A stretch of DNA of 64,000 bases from Neostapfia colusana (GCA_030760725.1 JASWHV010000005.1:96478622-96542621); one strand, 5' to 3'. Numbered from the stretch's first letter, positions 22,275 to 35,159 are shown. Program-made: numbers and translations. Notes: a model not told the origin generated them from the sequence alone.

Positions 22275-23805
22275 TTACTGGGTATATGGTGATAGCAAGT
22301 CCGGATAATACGTTCGTAGATAGTCCTCGCTTTCCCATGTCGCCTCATCAGCGGTATGGTTACTCCACAAGACCTTGTAGAACCATAAGGTCCGGTTTCT
22401 TGCGGCACGAGTCTTTTCATCGATGATCCGGATTGGATACTCCGTGTACGTGAGGTCCGGTTGAAGAACTTCTATGTCTTCTGTGCGGATTTCAGCGGAG
22501 GGTTTGAGACACTTCCTCAGCTGAGAGATGTGGAAGACGTTGTGAATGCCTGCGAGCGACGCCGGTAAATCCAAGCGATAGGCCACGGGTCCGCATCTTT
22601 CAATGACGGTGAACGGACCAATGAACCGCGGCGCAAGTTTACCCTTTACTCCGAAACGGTGAACTCCCTTCATCGGAGACACACGGACATAAACATGGTC
22701 CCTGATGTCGAAGTGGAGAGGGCGGCGTCTCTTATCCGCATAGCTCTTCTGACGAGATTGAGCAGCCTTGAGATTGGCTTGTATTACTCGCACTCGTTCT
22801 TCAGCTTCATTCACAAGTTCAATGCCGTAGATGACTCGCTCGCCGGACTCGTACCAGTTGAGAGGTGTGCGACATTTCCAGCCGTAGAGAGCTTCATATG
22901 GCGCCATCTTGATGCTAGCTTGATAGCCATTGTTGTAAGAAAACTCCACCAACGGTAAATGATCGTCCCAATTCTTGCCGTGGTGGATGGCACAAGCGCG
23001 TAGCATGTCTTCAAGCACTTGATTCACCCGTTCAGTTTGACCATCCGTTTGCGGGTGATACGCGGAGCTTCGGATCAGTTTGGTCCCCAATGATGCGTGC
23101 AGCTGTTCCCAGAACCGAGAGACGAACAGCGCACCGCGATCTGAAATGATGGAGCGGGGAACACCGTGCAAACATAAGATCTTTGCAATGTACAGCTCCG
23201 CATATTGCTTGGCCACGTACTTTGTATGTACCGGGATAAAATGAGCCGACTTGGTTAGTCGATCGACTATCACACAAATCGAGTCATGCTTGTGAGACGT
23301 GAGAGGTAACCCAACTATGAAGTCCATGCTGATATCCTCCCACTTCCATGCCGGAATGTTTAATGGTTGCAGCTGTCCGGCTTTACGCATGTGGTCGGCC
23401 TTCACACGCCGACACGTATCACATTCGGATACATATATTGTGATTTCTCTCTTCATCCGTGTCCACCAAAACCTGGTTTTCAGATCTTGGTACATCTTGT
23501 TGCTGCCCGGATGAATAGAATACTTGGACAAATGAGCCTCGTCCAAGATTTTCTTCCGAAGCTTCATGTCACGGGGTACCACTATACGGTCTTTAAACCA
23601 TAGCGTGTCGTGTTCATCTCTTCGGAAGCATTCCATTTCGCCATTCTCCATCCTTCTCCGAATGTGCGACTTTCCCATGTCCTTCCTCTGAGCTTCCATA
23701 ATCTCCTCTCTTATGGTTGGGATGAGAGCAAGATTATGTAACGCCCCATATGGAACCAAGTACAGACTCGGCTCCTCCTCTTCAAGTGGGGTGATGGACA
23801 GACTG
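22275..23805 (-). pseudogene. Element E integrase with C-terminal chromodomain
   Basis: The uninterrupted C-terminal 500 residues of the polyprotein. It has an HHCC zinc domain (HLSKYSIHPGSNKMYQDL, CDTCRRVKADHM), a DDE core with D in WEDISMDFIVG, D in IISDRGALFVSRF and E in DGQTERVNQVLED, a GPF-type C-terminal domain (FIGPFTVIERCGPVAYRLDL, VFHISQLRKCL) and a chromodomain (about 22275-22463; LWFYKVLWSNHTADEATWE). The chromodomain marks the chromovirus lineage and is thought to direct integration to particular chromatin. The domains look intact, but they lie downstream of three stops. Confidence 0.93.
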
Positions 23806-25340
23806 TTGACATGGGATTTGCGGCTTAAGGCATCAGCAACCACGTTTGCCTTACCGGGATGGTAGTGAATCTCGATCTCATAGTCTTTGATCAGTTCTAA
23901 CCATCTCCGTTGCCGCATATTCAACTCCTTTTGAGTAAATATATACTTCAAACTCTTGTGGTCGGTGTAGAGGTGCACTAAGTTCCCAAGCAAATAGTGC
24001 CTCCACATCTTCAAGGCCAACACCAAAGCAGCGAGCTCAAGATCATGAGTCGGATAGTGCTGCTCGTGGTTACGAAGTTGACGTGAGCCATAGGCGACCA
24101 CTCTTCCTCCTTGCATCAATACACAGCCAAGCCCGATGCCAGACGCATCACAATATACGTCGAAGGGCTTGGATGTATCCGGTTGAGCTAACACCGGGGC
24201 TGTTGTAAGATGCTTCACCAATGCTTGGAAAGCTTCTTCACAAGCTGAGCTCCAAACATATTTGATCCCCTTCTTCAACAGTTCAGTCATCGGCTTAGCA
24301 AGCTTGGAGAAATTTGGTATGAATCTCCGTTAATATCCTGCTAAACCGAGGAAACTTCTGACTTCATGGACTGATGTGGGGGATTTCCATTTCAGTACTT
24401 GTTCGATTTTGCTTGGATCAACTGCAATACCTTCTGCAGAAATAATTTGACCAAGGAATGGCACTTGGCTGATCCAAAACTCGCACTTGCTGAACTTAGC
24501 ATGAAGCTTATGGTCTCTTAATCGCTGAAGTACGATATGCAAGTGTTTGGCGTGTTCTTCTTCAGTCTTGGAGTAAACCAAGATGTCGTCTATGAACACC
24601 ACCACAAACATGTCCAACTCCGGCATGAACACTGAGTTCATGAGATACATGAAGTGTGCCGGGGCGTTGGTGAGACCAAAGGACATGACGAGGTACTCAT
24701 ATAATCCATATCTCGTCGAGAAGGCCGTCTTCGAAACATCTTCCGCTCGGATTTTAATTTGATGATATCCAGAGTGAAGATCCATCTTCGAAAATACACT
24801 CGCTCCCACAAGGTCGATCTTGAACTCGACATCCCTATCGGGTGGCATGCCCGAAAGATCATCCGGAAAGACATCCGAGTATTCACGGACCACACGAATA
24901 TCCTCAAGTTTCGTGGCTTCCGTGTTATATATGGCTGGGGTTTCTTGAACCGAATGGTCAAGAATAAGAATATGTGGTTCATGGAGTGGAGAGTTTAAAC
25001 GAACCACACGTGGAATGATGTCAAGAACAGCACTATGGCGATGTAGCCATGACATTCCTAAAATGACATCAAGTTTTTGACTCTCTAACATGATTGGAGA
25101 AGTCGGATATAGATTCCCACCCAACTGTAATGGTGCTCTAAAGACCATTCTATCAGCTGTTATTTTCCCACCCAGAGAACATATCAAGTATGAATTATTT
25201 GTGGGAATGATAGGCAGTTGATATTTAATAACATAAGACTGAATTATGAAATTATGGGTGGCACCGGAGTCAAAAAGTATGACTACGGGATGATCTAGGT
25301 AAGAGAACGTACCCGCGAGGACGGGTTCGCCTTCTGGCAC
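23806..25340 (-). pseudogene. Element E protease, reverse transcriptase, RNase H (RT deleted in part)
   Basis: Protease motif ILFDSGATHNF at about 25271 and ILGMSWLHRH. RT resumes at SVFSKMDLHSGYHQIKIR and has intact VFIDDILVYS at about 24590, but the fingers region between KIDLV and GASVF (junction near 24806) is missing, in frame, about 85-90 residues by comparison with A and relatives. A stop at 24330-24332 replaces the second Tyr of AGYYRRF. RNase H retains YCDASGIG, HDLELAALV and YTDHKSLK. The protein should cleave, reverse transcribe and degrade template RNA. The RT deletion is inactivating. Confidence 0.93.
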
Positions 25341-26555
25341 GTCTTCGATAGATAAGTGGTGGACGTTGCCGGGTTTTGGTGCAGGTTTATTGGGCTGGTT
25401 GCAGGGCTGATTAGCACCCTGATATGTTGCTGCACCCATGCCCTGTCGCGGCTCGGGGCAGTCCCTCGAAATGTGCCCGACACGGCCACACGTATGGCAC
25501 GTGTAAGGTGTCGGGGTCCCGCCGACTTGAGGACGGAATCCCGGTGCACGCTGTTGAAACTGGGGCACATGCAGGACCATCCTTTGCTGCTGCTGTTGCT
25601 GTGGTGGATACGTCGGTCGGAAGCCCGGCGCATTATATTGCCGCCCGCGAAACTGAGGAGGTCGCGCCGGTGGCTGCCATCTCTGACCGGATGGTGAGCG
25701 ATACACCACGCGGTATTTCTGTGGCATTCCACCACTGCTACTTGTCAGCGCGCTGCATTTCCTCTTGTCAGAACCGCGCTCGCGCTGAGCATTCTCTTGT
25801 AGAATCGCGGCATTAACTAGATTGTTGAATGTGCCGCGATTGCTTTGGGCGAGGTGGACCTTCATCTTGGAATTCAGGCCCCGGAAGAAAGCGTTGCGCT
25901 TGCTGTCTTCCGTCCCCACAAATCCTGGTGCATACTGCACCAGCCGGTTGAATAACCTGGAGTACTCATGAGAACTCCTCTCGCCTTGTCATAGCGCCAG
26001 GAACTCCTGGAGCTTCATTTCCATAACCCCGGGAGGTATGTGATAGGTGCGGAACGCCTCCCGGAACTCCATCCATGTGACGGCATGGCCAGCCGGTAAG
26101 GAGGCGGTGTAGTTCGCCCACCATGTACCGGCTTCTCCTTGAAGCTGTTGCGCTGCATACAGCGCCTTCTGGTGTTCGGTGCATCGTAGCAGCCCGAACT
26201 TCGCCTCTAGAGTGCGGATAAAGCTGTCCGCCTCCAAAGGTTCTTCGGCCTCCGTCAAGACCGGTGGACGGGTCGCCATGAATTCTGAATATGAACTTTG
26301 TTGGGGCTGGCGTTGCCCATTGTCTTGGCGTCCTCCATGACGGGACGCATTCTGCTGCACCAACATCCGCATTAACTCGGATTGCACGTGGCGCGAGCCG
26401 AGCACTGCGGCGAGAACCTCCGCCAGGTGTCTTGGAAGTTCTGGCGGTGGAGGAGGTGGTTGCTACTGCGTCGTGGTTTTCTCCGGAGGTGGAGACTCAT
26501 CACCACGAACTTGACTCGGACCTCCATCCTCTTGTGTTGAACGTGTCCGCACCAT
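25341..26555 (-). pseudogene. Element E gag with zinc knuckle
   Basis: ATG at 26555 begins MVRTRSTQEDGGP, typical of Tekay gag, in the same frame as pol. An in-frame TAG lies near 26466 and a TGA at 25989-25991 inside the gag domain (EPLEADSFIRTLEAKF, WWANYTASLPAGHAVTWMEF, YHIPPGVMEMKLQEFLAL). The frame continues through FFRGLNSKMKVHLAQ, a Gln/Pro-rich segment with six consecutive Gln, and one CCHC zinc knuckle (CHTCGRVGHISRDC, 25458-25499), which binds RNA. The two stops prevent full-length translation. Confidence 0.92.
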
Positions 26556-28119
26556 TCTGCATTCAGACCATTCAAACGATCAGCACATGTTGGTTTATTT
26601 CCTCCAGTCTATACAATAGTGATGCGAGAATGGAATAAATAGTACGAATAACAGTCACACATGTGGATAAAGTATAAACTTTATGCAACATATACATCCC
26701 TGGACCATGTCACACGGTCGAGTTCCAAAGTATTGAACTTTATGGGTTAAAAGTTCATTTCGACCATCGGGGTCACCACGGGATGTTAAGTGTGATAGCA
26801 TGCGTAATTCCTCGCCATTGTATTGGACCCCAACATGTATTAACTCGAAGTGATATGTCAAATGCGTAAACCCTTCGACTCCAACTCGCCGTTTTACAAC
26901 AGCCACTGGACGTCAAACGGTGAAACTAAGTGTTTTGGTTGAAATACAGAAAATTCCAGAGAGCATTTGGTCTGCCCTTTTTCTGAACAGTCTCTATTCA
27001 TCTGAGATTTTCATCCCTTTGGAGGGAGATTTTGTTCTGGAACTCTACAGAAAAGTTGTAGAGGACTTCACAACCTTTCCAGAATGGTATCTCACACCTC
27101 CATTGGTTCAACCAATCCTATGTTATGCCCTGTTCAAGTTCAGCAAAATTTCTGCCGAAAACAGGGGAGATTATTGCTAAGTTTTTGAGACTGAATCTAT
27201 ACTCCCAATTGACTCTTAGTACAATTTGGAAGTTCGATAACCCCTAAATAGAATCCTAAACTTCATTTTGACTCTTTTATGTGAAAAATATCCTTTTATG
27301 CAATCTCGGTACTACGTTTCCTCACCAAAGAAAAATCCTAAACCGGTATTCTGGCATATACGTGTCAAATGGTGGAACTAGAGTCGTCACTCACAAACTG
27401 TTTCTACACGTCATGCACTAACGTGGTTAATGTACCTGCAGCAGAACACACAATAATGGTGCACACAATGGTTCTTTTGCATTTCAGGCAGTTCCATATC
27501 ATAATAAAAACATACGGTCCGTATCATTGCCATACGGATCGTCCTTGAGTCAAGCCACGTCTCAAGGTACATGGTTGTGTTTTCACACCACACGACAGGG
27601 AACCTGAGTAGAGCGCGAACGGGTCGTCACGGTTGGGAATTTTATCAACCCAACGGATACCACCTACTGCCTCATGACCGTTGAGGCACGCCGATGGCGA
27701 GCGCTGCGTATGGCCCTTTGAACATTGAACGTTCAAGTGTTGCATACTATCGTGTTGCTTACCATACGATGGGGTATTCTCACTGTTGCATAAAGCACGC
27801 TGGAGATCAGCGTTTTCATATGCTCTCAGGACCATAGAGAGGTCCAGAGACTAATATTAACTACCGTGCCAAGCCACGGTATACCATCCCATACTATTAC
27901 TCGTATGGGGAGTTACCGCAATTGATCCGCCTGCGGTGGCGTACCTTACCTCTTACCTGATGTCGGAGCGTCGTTACAGAATGTATAACACATAAGTTAG
28001 CTTTTCCACCATAGTAACTATTACTATCATAGACCTTATGTGGGCTTAATGACTAATCCTCACTAGACTACTTCTAAATTTTCAAAATAGGCTCTTTTCG
28101 AGCGTCCTATTCCCAATGC
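26556..28119 (-). other. Element E leader between primer site and gag
   Basis: About 1.56 kb of untranslated leader. No conserved domain on either strand; the longest open frames are below about 105 codons. Confidence 0.75.
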
Positions 28120-28132
28120 GGCTCTAATACCA
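28120..28132 (-). other. Element E primer-binding site (tRNA-iMet)
   Basis: On the minus strand TGGTATTAGAGCC, one base different from TGGTATCAGAGCC (C to T). Six bases separate it from the 5' LTR. Confidence 0.9.
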
Positions 28133-28138
28133 CGACTA

Positions 28139-31100
28139 TGGGGACCACCCCATGGTTCACCCACTCCAGGATCGCATAGGGTGGTGCCGTGCAATGCGGC
28201 ACCCAACAGCACACACGAAAAGAATAAAGGATAACATACAAACGTTTATTTGATATAAAACAGCGGAAGTCTTTTACAAAACCTATTCAAACAGCGGAAG
28301 TAATATACATATATGTCCTCTCATCCTAGCTATGCAAAAGTGCAGCCGTCCAGCCCGGGGACGCTACACATTAGCAGCAAGTAACCGGAGATCACGGCGG
28401 CGTGCAGGGCTCCAGCTCGGCCGTGTACCCCGACGGGGCATCGCCTCGTCCTCGGAACCTTCCTCATAACTCTCACCTGCACACAGCTCAAAATATTGCA
28501 ACCGTGAGCACGATGGCTCAGCAAGTCTTAACCGTCAACCCTAGGCATGAAACTCTACGTGCAAGGATGTGTAAGGTAGGAAAGGACTTTGCAATAAAGA
28601 CACGCCTACATGTTGATCCTTACTTTCAGTTTTATAGCAACAGTTTAGTGAGCCTTAGGCAGCCCTCACATCGGAAGTCCACAATCAAACAAGAAACACT
28701 TTCCTCCGATGTCATGATGCCCAAAGTGGAATATAAACTTAATTAGCTCTATAACTACTCTACTCGTCGAGTCTGTAAACTACCCAACCCACCATAGGAG
28801 TCAAGAGGCTATGCAATTGGGGTTTCAATCACCCTAACTCTAATGCATACATTTCAACCTAGACATAAGTGATACAAATGAAAAGCTTTATAAAAGGTAC
28901 TTAAGTGCAAACCGGGGCTTGCCTGGTTGCGAGTTAAAGGGGAAGTCAGCTTCTGGTGGGAGGACGTCCAAAGGCTCCGGTGCGTCCTCAACTTCGGTCA
29001 GTATTATGAAATGTAATAAAATACATGTATAAGTATTAAGGACTTATAAGAATTGAACTTCTATTCATAGCTACTTCTATTTAAAATCCTTAATTGGCTT
29101 TGGGATTTTTACAGTGGATATTAGACTCTCTAAGGATGATTTGTGTCAAATTTGGAGACATGTCATTGCACAATGTAGTCTTTAAAATTCCTACAAGTAC
29201 AATGCTTCTCTGAATTTTGAGCCCAATTCAGGAGCTTTGACATAGCTAGAAAGGGAGGATCTGATTAGGGTAAGTCTCCAGGGTTCTAACAAAATTTGTT
29301 TCACCATTTTTGGAGCTACCATCAGAGAGATATGAATTTTTGAAGTTTGGACAGGAGTGCTGAACAGTTTCTGTATAAATTTGAATTTCCAAATAAAATC
29401 TGAACTTAGGAAGGTAATTTGACCTAGCAAATGAACTCCAATGAAGCTAAAATTTTTACTGGAGATCAGTATCTATGAAGAGGATTTGCTGCCCAAATTT
29501 GAGACTATTTCATAAAGAATTGCTCCTGTAATAAATCCCTAAATGATTTACTATAAATAATTCTACAGAAATTCCTGGGCATTTTCATAGCCTAAAATTA
29601 GTTTCTCTGTGAAGTACTCCTCATGAGGAATCCAACAAAATTGGTCTCACTATTTTTGGAGTTTTCTACACAAAGTTATGGCCTTGTAAAGATCAGCTAA
29701 TTCCTGGAATTATTTCTCTAATAGAAACTTCAAATAATTGGGCTGGGCCCACTGTTTTAATTCGGACCAGTCAGATTTTGGCAACACTGGGGGCTACGGG
29801 GTTATTCCCGCGCAGCCGCACCAGATCCGGCGCCACAAGCCGATCTTCGCGCGAACACGGAGGCTGACCGGTGGGACCCGGCCCTCCTTCGTCTTCCTCG
29901 CGCTGTCTGCGCCTCCCGCGGCGGCGCACGCCGGCGAGGCTTGCCGGAATGGGGTTCCCGTGGTCCAAACTTCGTCAAACTCGCCGCCTGTGAGTTCTAC
30001 ACCGTGCTGAACATGATGGTGGGGTCGGGAGCCGATGACAGCGGCCGGAAAGGTGCTTGCACCGGCGACCATGTCGAAGCTTACTTCGGCGACCTCGCTC
30101 TCCCTCAACCGTGGGTTTTTCGGGCTAGGGTTTGCTCCAAAAGCACCAGTGTCCCATGGACATCCTCGACCCATAGCTCGCTCTCCCTGAAAACCACCGG
30201 AGAGGGGACCTCACCGGCGACCAGAGCCCGCAAAACTCCGGCGGCGATAAAAACTCGGTACCTGGCATCTCTACTTGCTCATTTGAGCTGCTAGAACTTC
30301 AGGGAGATGCGCAAGCATGTGCTGGAGCTACTCTAAGCTCATCTAGCGCGGAGCTACCCCGAGCACAACGAATTTCTTCGAAGGGTCCTCGGGTTTCTAA
30401 AGAACCGCCGGCGCAAAACTTCAAAATACTCGGTACCGGAGCTAAGAAAGCAGGAACTGGTGGAAAGGAAAGAGGAAGGGTTCCTCACGCACCTCAGGGA
30501 CCTTTCTGTTGATCGGCAGAGGCCGTAAATCCGTCGGGTGACGGTGTGGCGTACAGGCGATCAACACCGGAGCTCCGAAGGAAATTCCAGCTTGTAGGCG
30601 CCAACCGCCGGTGCTGGTGTTCACTTGAGGCTTCGGGGAGCAGGAGAGAGACCTGGCGCAACGTTCCCGTGGCTCAGCCGCGCACGAGGCATGCCAAGTT
30701 CGCCGGGCGCCGATGAGCCAAATGGTTCTTCCGCCGGGCAGGGTTCTGAGTTCGCGAGGCTCGAGCAGAGCGTGGAGAGGCTACGGGGTAATGGGAATAG
30801 GGCAGATACTGCACTCGTCTCCCGCTATAACCGGCCACGCGCGTGAACCAACGTCGGGGGAAGCAGCTCGGTGGACAACATCAGGCGACAGGCTGCTCGG
30901 GAACTGGCGCGCGGTGATTACCCGAGGAGGAAATCAGTCGGTTGGTTTGCTTTGGGTGGCTGACAATTGGGCCCCACTATTTCTAATTCTTATCCAATTT
31001 TCTCTGATATTTTACCAGTTCCAAAATTTCCAATTTTTGGCATGGCTGCTCATTCAAAGGTGGAGAACACATTTGTGAAACCAAATTTTCAAATTGAGGG

Positions 31101-31382
31101 AATTGGAATTTGAAACTGAATTTGAAATTCAGATTAGAGGGCTTCTCCTTTTAATCCCAAACAAATATTGAAGCTCCTCCAAATGAGCTGAAATTTGGAA
31201 GGGTGAATATTTGGAATATGAAGATCCAAGCTGTGCATTTAGATCTCCATGTTTGGAAGTTTTGGGAAGTGTAAACCCTCACATTGAACTTAAACCATTA
31301 TAATTCAAAGTTTTAATTCCCCTCATTTTTCATAAGTATACATGAGCTGAATTTTCTTGCTACCACTTTTGGAGATTTTACA
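28139..31382 (-). repeat. Element E 5' LTR (3244 bp)
   Basis: Starts TGGGGACC on the plus strand and ends GATTTTACA before GAGAT. It differs from the 3' copy by deletions of about 650 bp (joint near 28756) and 180 bp (joint near 31017) and by a 28-bp insertion near 28270 that duplicates ACAGCGGAAGT. As the promoter-bearing copy it is the shorter one. Confidence 0.94.
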
Positions 31383-31781
31383 GAGATCACCTTTTAAACT
31401 TCCCATACTTTATTCAAAGCGATTTGAAACTCTTTGAATACGCTGCTTGGGATAACCGCTTCAGCTCCAAGCCCAGGAGTCCATGACAAGCGGGTCCAGG
31501 CCGCCCTACAGAAGCGGTGGACTGGGTTGTCAGCCCCCAGGCAGAGAACCCGGCGGTTCCTGAGAATACGCTGCGACGTGCGCTGCGGCGAGCAGTAGTG
31601 GCAGCCTTTGGAACCGCCGCATTAAAAGCAGCCATCAAGCAGGGCTCACGCCCCCACGATCCCACGACTGTTCGTGCTCCAACAACGGTCAAAGCATGTC
31701 TTCGAGAAGGTGCACGAAGTAGAAGAGATGGGGGCCCCACCTCAGGCTCGCTATCTCCCCCGAGATGGGCCCGGGGGCCAC
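31383..31781 (+). other. Element D 3' region resumed, with polypurine tract
   Basis: After GAGAT (31383-31387) the D sequence continues without a gene to a purine-rich, G-rich end GATGGGCCCGGGGGCCAC (31764-31781) abutting the LTR, which serves as polypurine tract. H has CCGGGGGCCAC at the equivalent place (60327-60337). Confidence 0.82.
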
Positions 31782-32877
31782 TGTCGGTACCCTCAATATG
31801 GGGTACCCCCGTGCACAGGGGAAATCACCTAAGCACTTTGCCCCTTCTGCAGGGGCAAGCTCCGAAAGCCCCACGTGTCCTGCGGGGCCGGACCTCCCTC
31901 TCCTCAGAGGAAGGCTCCGGGCCCGCCACGTGGCCGGCAGAGCCGGACTTCCCTTCTCCGCAGGGAGAGCTCCGAAGGCTCCACTTGTCCAAGCAGGGCC
32001 GGACCTCCCTCTCCTCAAGGGAAAGCTCCGGGCCCGCCACGTGGCCAGCAGAGCCAGACCTCCCTTCTCCGCGGGGAGAGCTCCGAAGGCTCCACGTTTC
32101 CAGCAAGGCCGGACCTCCCTCTCCTCAGAGAAAGCTCCGGGCCCACCACGTGAGCAGCAGAACAGTGCTCCCTGCCCCGCGCAGTAGGCAGCAAGAGTAA
32201 AGACACGCCATACCTTGTCCGTACAAGGTATTCAAGACCCGCGCCTTTCCAAGGTGCGGAGACGCGGAGCACACCGCTGTCAGGTGCCGTTGTGCCCAGT
32301 CGCATCGCAGTGAAGACTGGCACGCCGCGTCAGAGGCTCTATACCAATAAACACAGCGACAAGACATCCCCTGCCGCCCCTGTCGTCATCAACCACTACA
32401 CCTAGCTTGAGGCGTGGGCAGGTCGGCAAGACGAAGATTCAGAAGCCCTCGCCAACGACAACAACCGGCATAACTGTAGGATATGGTAGATGGCAGGCAA
32501 TCTCCCAGGGACCACCTGTCGGGTCCTGGGCCCAACTTGTAAGCCGCCCGAGCCTTGGACTATAAAAGGCTCTGGTAGGCAACGTTGCAAGGGGTTCAAC
32601 ATTTTGGCTCAACACCCTGACTCTAGCACTTAGCTCATCCTCAAGCTCAGGACTCCGGTTCTGAGCACCAGGCAATACAATGAGCACCTCTGCTCGCCGT
32701 GGACGTAGGGTTTTACGCTCCGGTGGCCTGAACCACGTAAAAAATCTCTGTGTCAACCTTCTCCTTTCTTCGTCCCTAGCGCTCAAGCTCCCCGTGGGGG
32801 ACTAGCCCCTCCGTAAAAGAACCTCCACGGGCTCCCAGTGCAGGCCCGGGGGAAGTGTTGACAGCTACACTTCGACG
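31782..32877 (+). repeat. Element D 3' LTR
   Basis: TGTCGGTACC at the start, the same G-box repeats (CACGTG near 31874, 31926, 32038 and 32148, two others decayed), TATAAAAG at 32561-32568 and end TTCGACG (last A changed to G) followed by GATTC. A 19-bp duplication in the 5' LTR is single here. Confidence 0.92.
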
Positions 32878-33399
32878 GATTCCCACACATTACATGTCAA
32901 AAAATTACAAAAATTGGATGTTAGGGCACAAAGAATATGGGGAACTCAAATCTGAAATCAGATTTTTAAATTGACCAAGCTTGGTTCAGATTCAAATTCA
33001 AATGTGAATTTAAATGCTCCATCAATTATTCCTTTGAATAAAGAGTATATGAGCTCCAAAAATTTTCAACTTTGGACTATAAGCTCTGTGATACATGTGA
33101 AACTCATTGGTTGAATCACTTGTATGCATTTGTACAATCTGAACATGAATTCTTTTAACAGAACTCAAATTATGTTTAAATTGCCCCACTCTCTTCATAG
33201 TGGGTGTCCTCATGAGTTTTAAATCATGTGATGAATTCCACACCTCATGATAACATGTGTTAAGCGTGAGTTAAAGACAAATTTTGAACTCCCTCACATG
33301 TCCATTGCGTTTTCCATTTTATGTGACACAAATATTCTTTCTTCTCCTCAACTTTTCTTCATAAAGTGAAATGTAACTTTACAAAAGTTAGGGCTGTCA
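32878..33399 (-). repeat. Element B 3' LTR, right part
   Basis: Begins with the GATTC duplication (32878-32882), continues as A+T-rich LTR and ends GGGCTGTCA at 33399, followed by a purine-rich tract (minus strand) at 33400-33415 and B's integrase. Together with 3539-7000 it makes an about 3984-bp LTR, close to E's 4029 bp. Confidence 0.87.
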
Positions 33400-35105
33400 T
33401 ATTCCTCCCGCCTTGAAAGAATCTCGTCCAGAGATTACAAAAAGAAAGAGGAAGGGAGAAAAACTACTGGACGTATGACTCTAACAAGTTGGGAAAATTT
33501 GAAAGGAGAAAATCCGCGCTTTCCTACGTTGCTTCATCAGTGGTGTGGTTGCTCCACAAGACTGTAAAATCGCAACGTCCGACTTCTTGTGGCACGAGTC
33601 TTCTCATCGACAATCTGGGTCGGATATTCAGAATAAGTGAGATCCGGTTGAAGACCTTCGATGTTCTCCATGCGAACTTCAGCTGGGTACTTAAGACATT
33701 TCCGCAGCTGAGAGACGTGGAAAACATTGTGAATCCCCGAGAGTGACGTTGGTAACTCCAGACAATAGGCCACGGTTCCGCATATTTTGACAACGGCAAA
33801 TGACCCGATGAATTGGGGAGCTAGTTATCCCTTAACTCCGAAGCTATGAATCCCTTTCATCGGAGAGACACAAAGATAAACGTGGTCTCCGATGTCGAAT
33901 TGGAGAGGTCGACATCTTTTTCTGCATAACTCTTCTGCCAAGATTGAGCAACCTTTAAGTTAGCTTGAATCACTCGCACTCGTTCCTCCGCTTCATTGAC
34001 CAGATCAATCCTGTAGACCACTCTCTTGCCGTACTCACACCAATTCAGTGGTGTGCGGCACTTCCGGCCATAATGAGCTTCATACGGGGCCATTTTGATA
34101 CTGGATTTCTAACCGTTATTATATAAGAATTCTGCTAATGTTAGGTGGTCATCCCAAATACTCCCATGATTGATGACACATGCCCGTAGCATATCCTCCA
34201 GAATCAGATTTACCCTTTCCGTTTGACCATCGGTTTGCGGATGATACGCTGAACTCCAAATTAACTTGGTTCCCAAGGAATCATGCAGCTGCTCCCAAAA
34301 TCTAGATATGAATAATGCACCACGGTCCGAGACGATGGTGCGGGGAACTCCGTGTAAACACATGATTCTCGATATGAACAGCTCCACATACTTCTTTGCC
34401 ACATATTTCGTATGGAATGGAATAAAATGAGTTGTCTTGGTCAAATGATCTACGATTACCCAAATAGAATAATGATTGTTGCTTGTCATGGGTAATCCGA
34501 TGATGAAGTCCATACTTATGTCATTCCACATCCATGCTGGAACCTCCAGCGATTGAAGTGGTCCGGCTTTCCGCATGTGGTCGACTTTAACCCGCCGACA
34601 CGTATCACACTCAGATACGTATTTTGCAATCTCTCTTTTCATTCGTGTTCACAAGAATATGGTTTTTAATTCCTGGTACATCTTATTGCTTCCTAGATGA
34701 ATGGAGTACTTGGATAAATGCGCTTCATCCAATATTTTCGTCCGTAATTTCATATCCTGGGGTACAACTATTCGGGTGTCAAACCAAAGAGTACCCTCTT
34801 CATCCTTGCGGAACATTTTCAATTCACCGCTGTCCACTCTTCTATGGATGTGAGACATACCTCTGTCTCTCTTCTTATCCACTACAATCTCATCTCGGAT
34901 TGTAGGAATAAGAGCGAGATTGAACAGCGATCCATAGGCAACTAAGCGCAGGCTTGGTTCTCCTTCTTCATTTGCAGCCATGGCTAAATGGTGAACGTGG
35001 GCTTTCCGACTAAGTGTGTTGGCAACCACATTCGCTTTGCCCCGGATGGTAATGAATTTCAAGTTCATAATCCTTGATTAATTCAAGCCATCTTCGCTGC
35101 CTCAT
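33400..35105 (-). pseudogene. Element B integrase and chromodomain remnant
   Basis: From 35105 leftwards: end of RNase H (a one-base insertion near 35042 in HYHPGKANVVA), zinc domain (HLSKYSIHLGSNKMYQEL, CDTCRRVKVDH), DDE core (DISMDFIIGLP, IVSDRGALFISRF, DGQTERVNLILED; 34109-34642), further integrase (APYEAHYGRKCRTPLNWCE, 33857-34093), and chromodomain-like YSEYPTQIVDEKTRATRSRTL (33537-33773). Stops at about 34639, 34109 and 33857 and frame changes near 33900 and 33560 break it. Residues are close to those of E. Confidence 0.88.
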
Positions 35106-35159
35106 TGTAACACCCTCAAATTCATTTCCATGCATTGCATACATTTTTCATGTAGAGAA

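Larger units (their letters stand above)
18182..31382 (-). mobile_element. Element E: near-complete Tekay chromovirus inside D
   Basis: 13.2 kb with both LTRs (left 18182-22210, right 28139-31382), polypurine tract, one gag-pol reading frame ending in a chromodomain, primer site and GAGAT duplications. It reads on the minus strand, so the 5' LTR is on the right. The first 310 or so aligned LTR bases show about nine substitutions plus indels, indicating a recent insertion, younger than D. The internal region has three stops and an in-frame RT deletion, so it is not autonomous. Confidence 0.95.
7001..32877 (+). mobile_element. Element D: Tat-lineage Ty3/gypsy, split by E
   Basis: 5' LTR 7001-8011, primer site 8014, gag-pol 8061-14258 on plus, noncoding repeat region, antisense ORF 18095-15805, then (after removing E at 18182-31382) 3' untranslated sequence, polypurine tract and 3' LTR 31782-32877. 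Without E it is about 12.7 kb. Gag type, a second archaeal-type RNase H before integrase and an antisense ORF with a Transposase_28-like domain place it in the Tat lineage (RIRE2/Grande-like). Both flanks show GATTC. LTR copies differ by several percent by eye, and gag-pol is broken, so it is a defective older copy. Confidence 0.92.

Noticed and set aside
31517..32200. 227-codon plus-strand open frame
   Set aside because: It runs from D's 3' untranslated region across the polypurine tract into the LTR; compositional.
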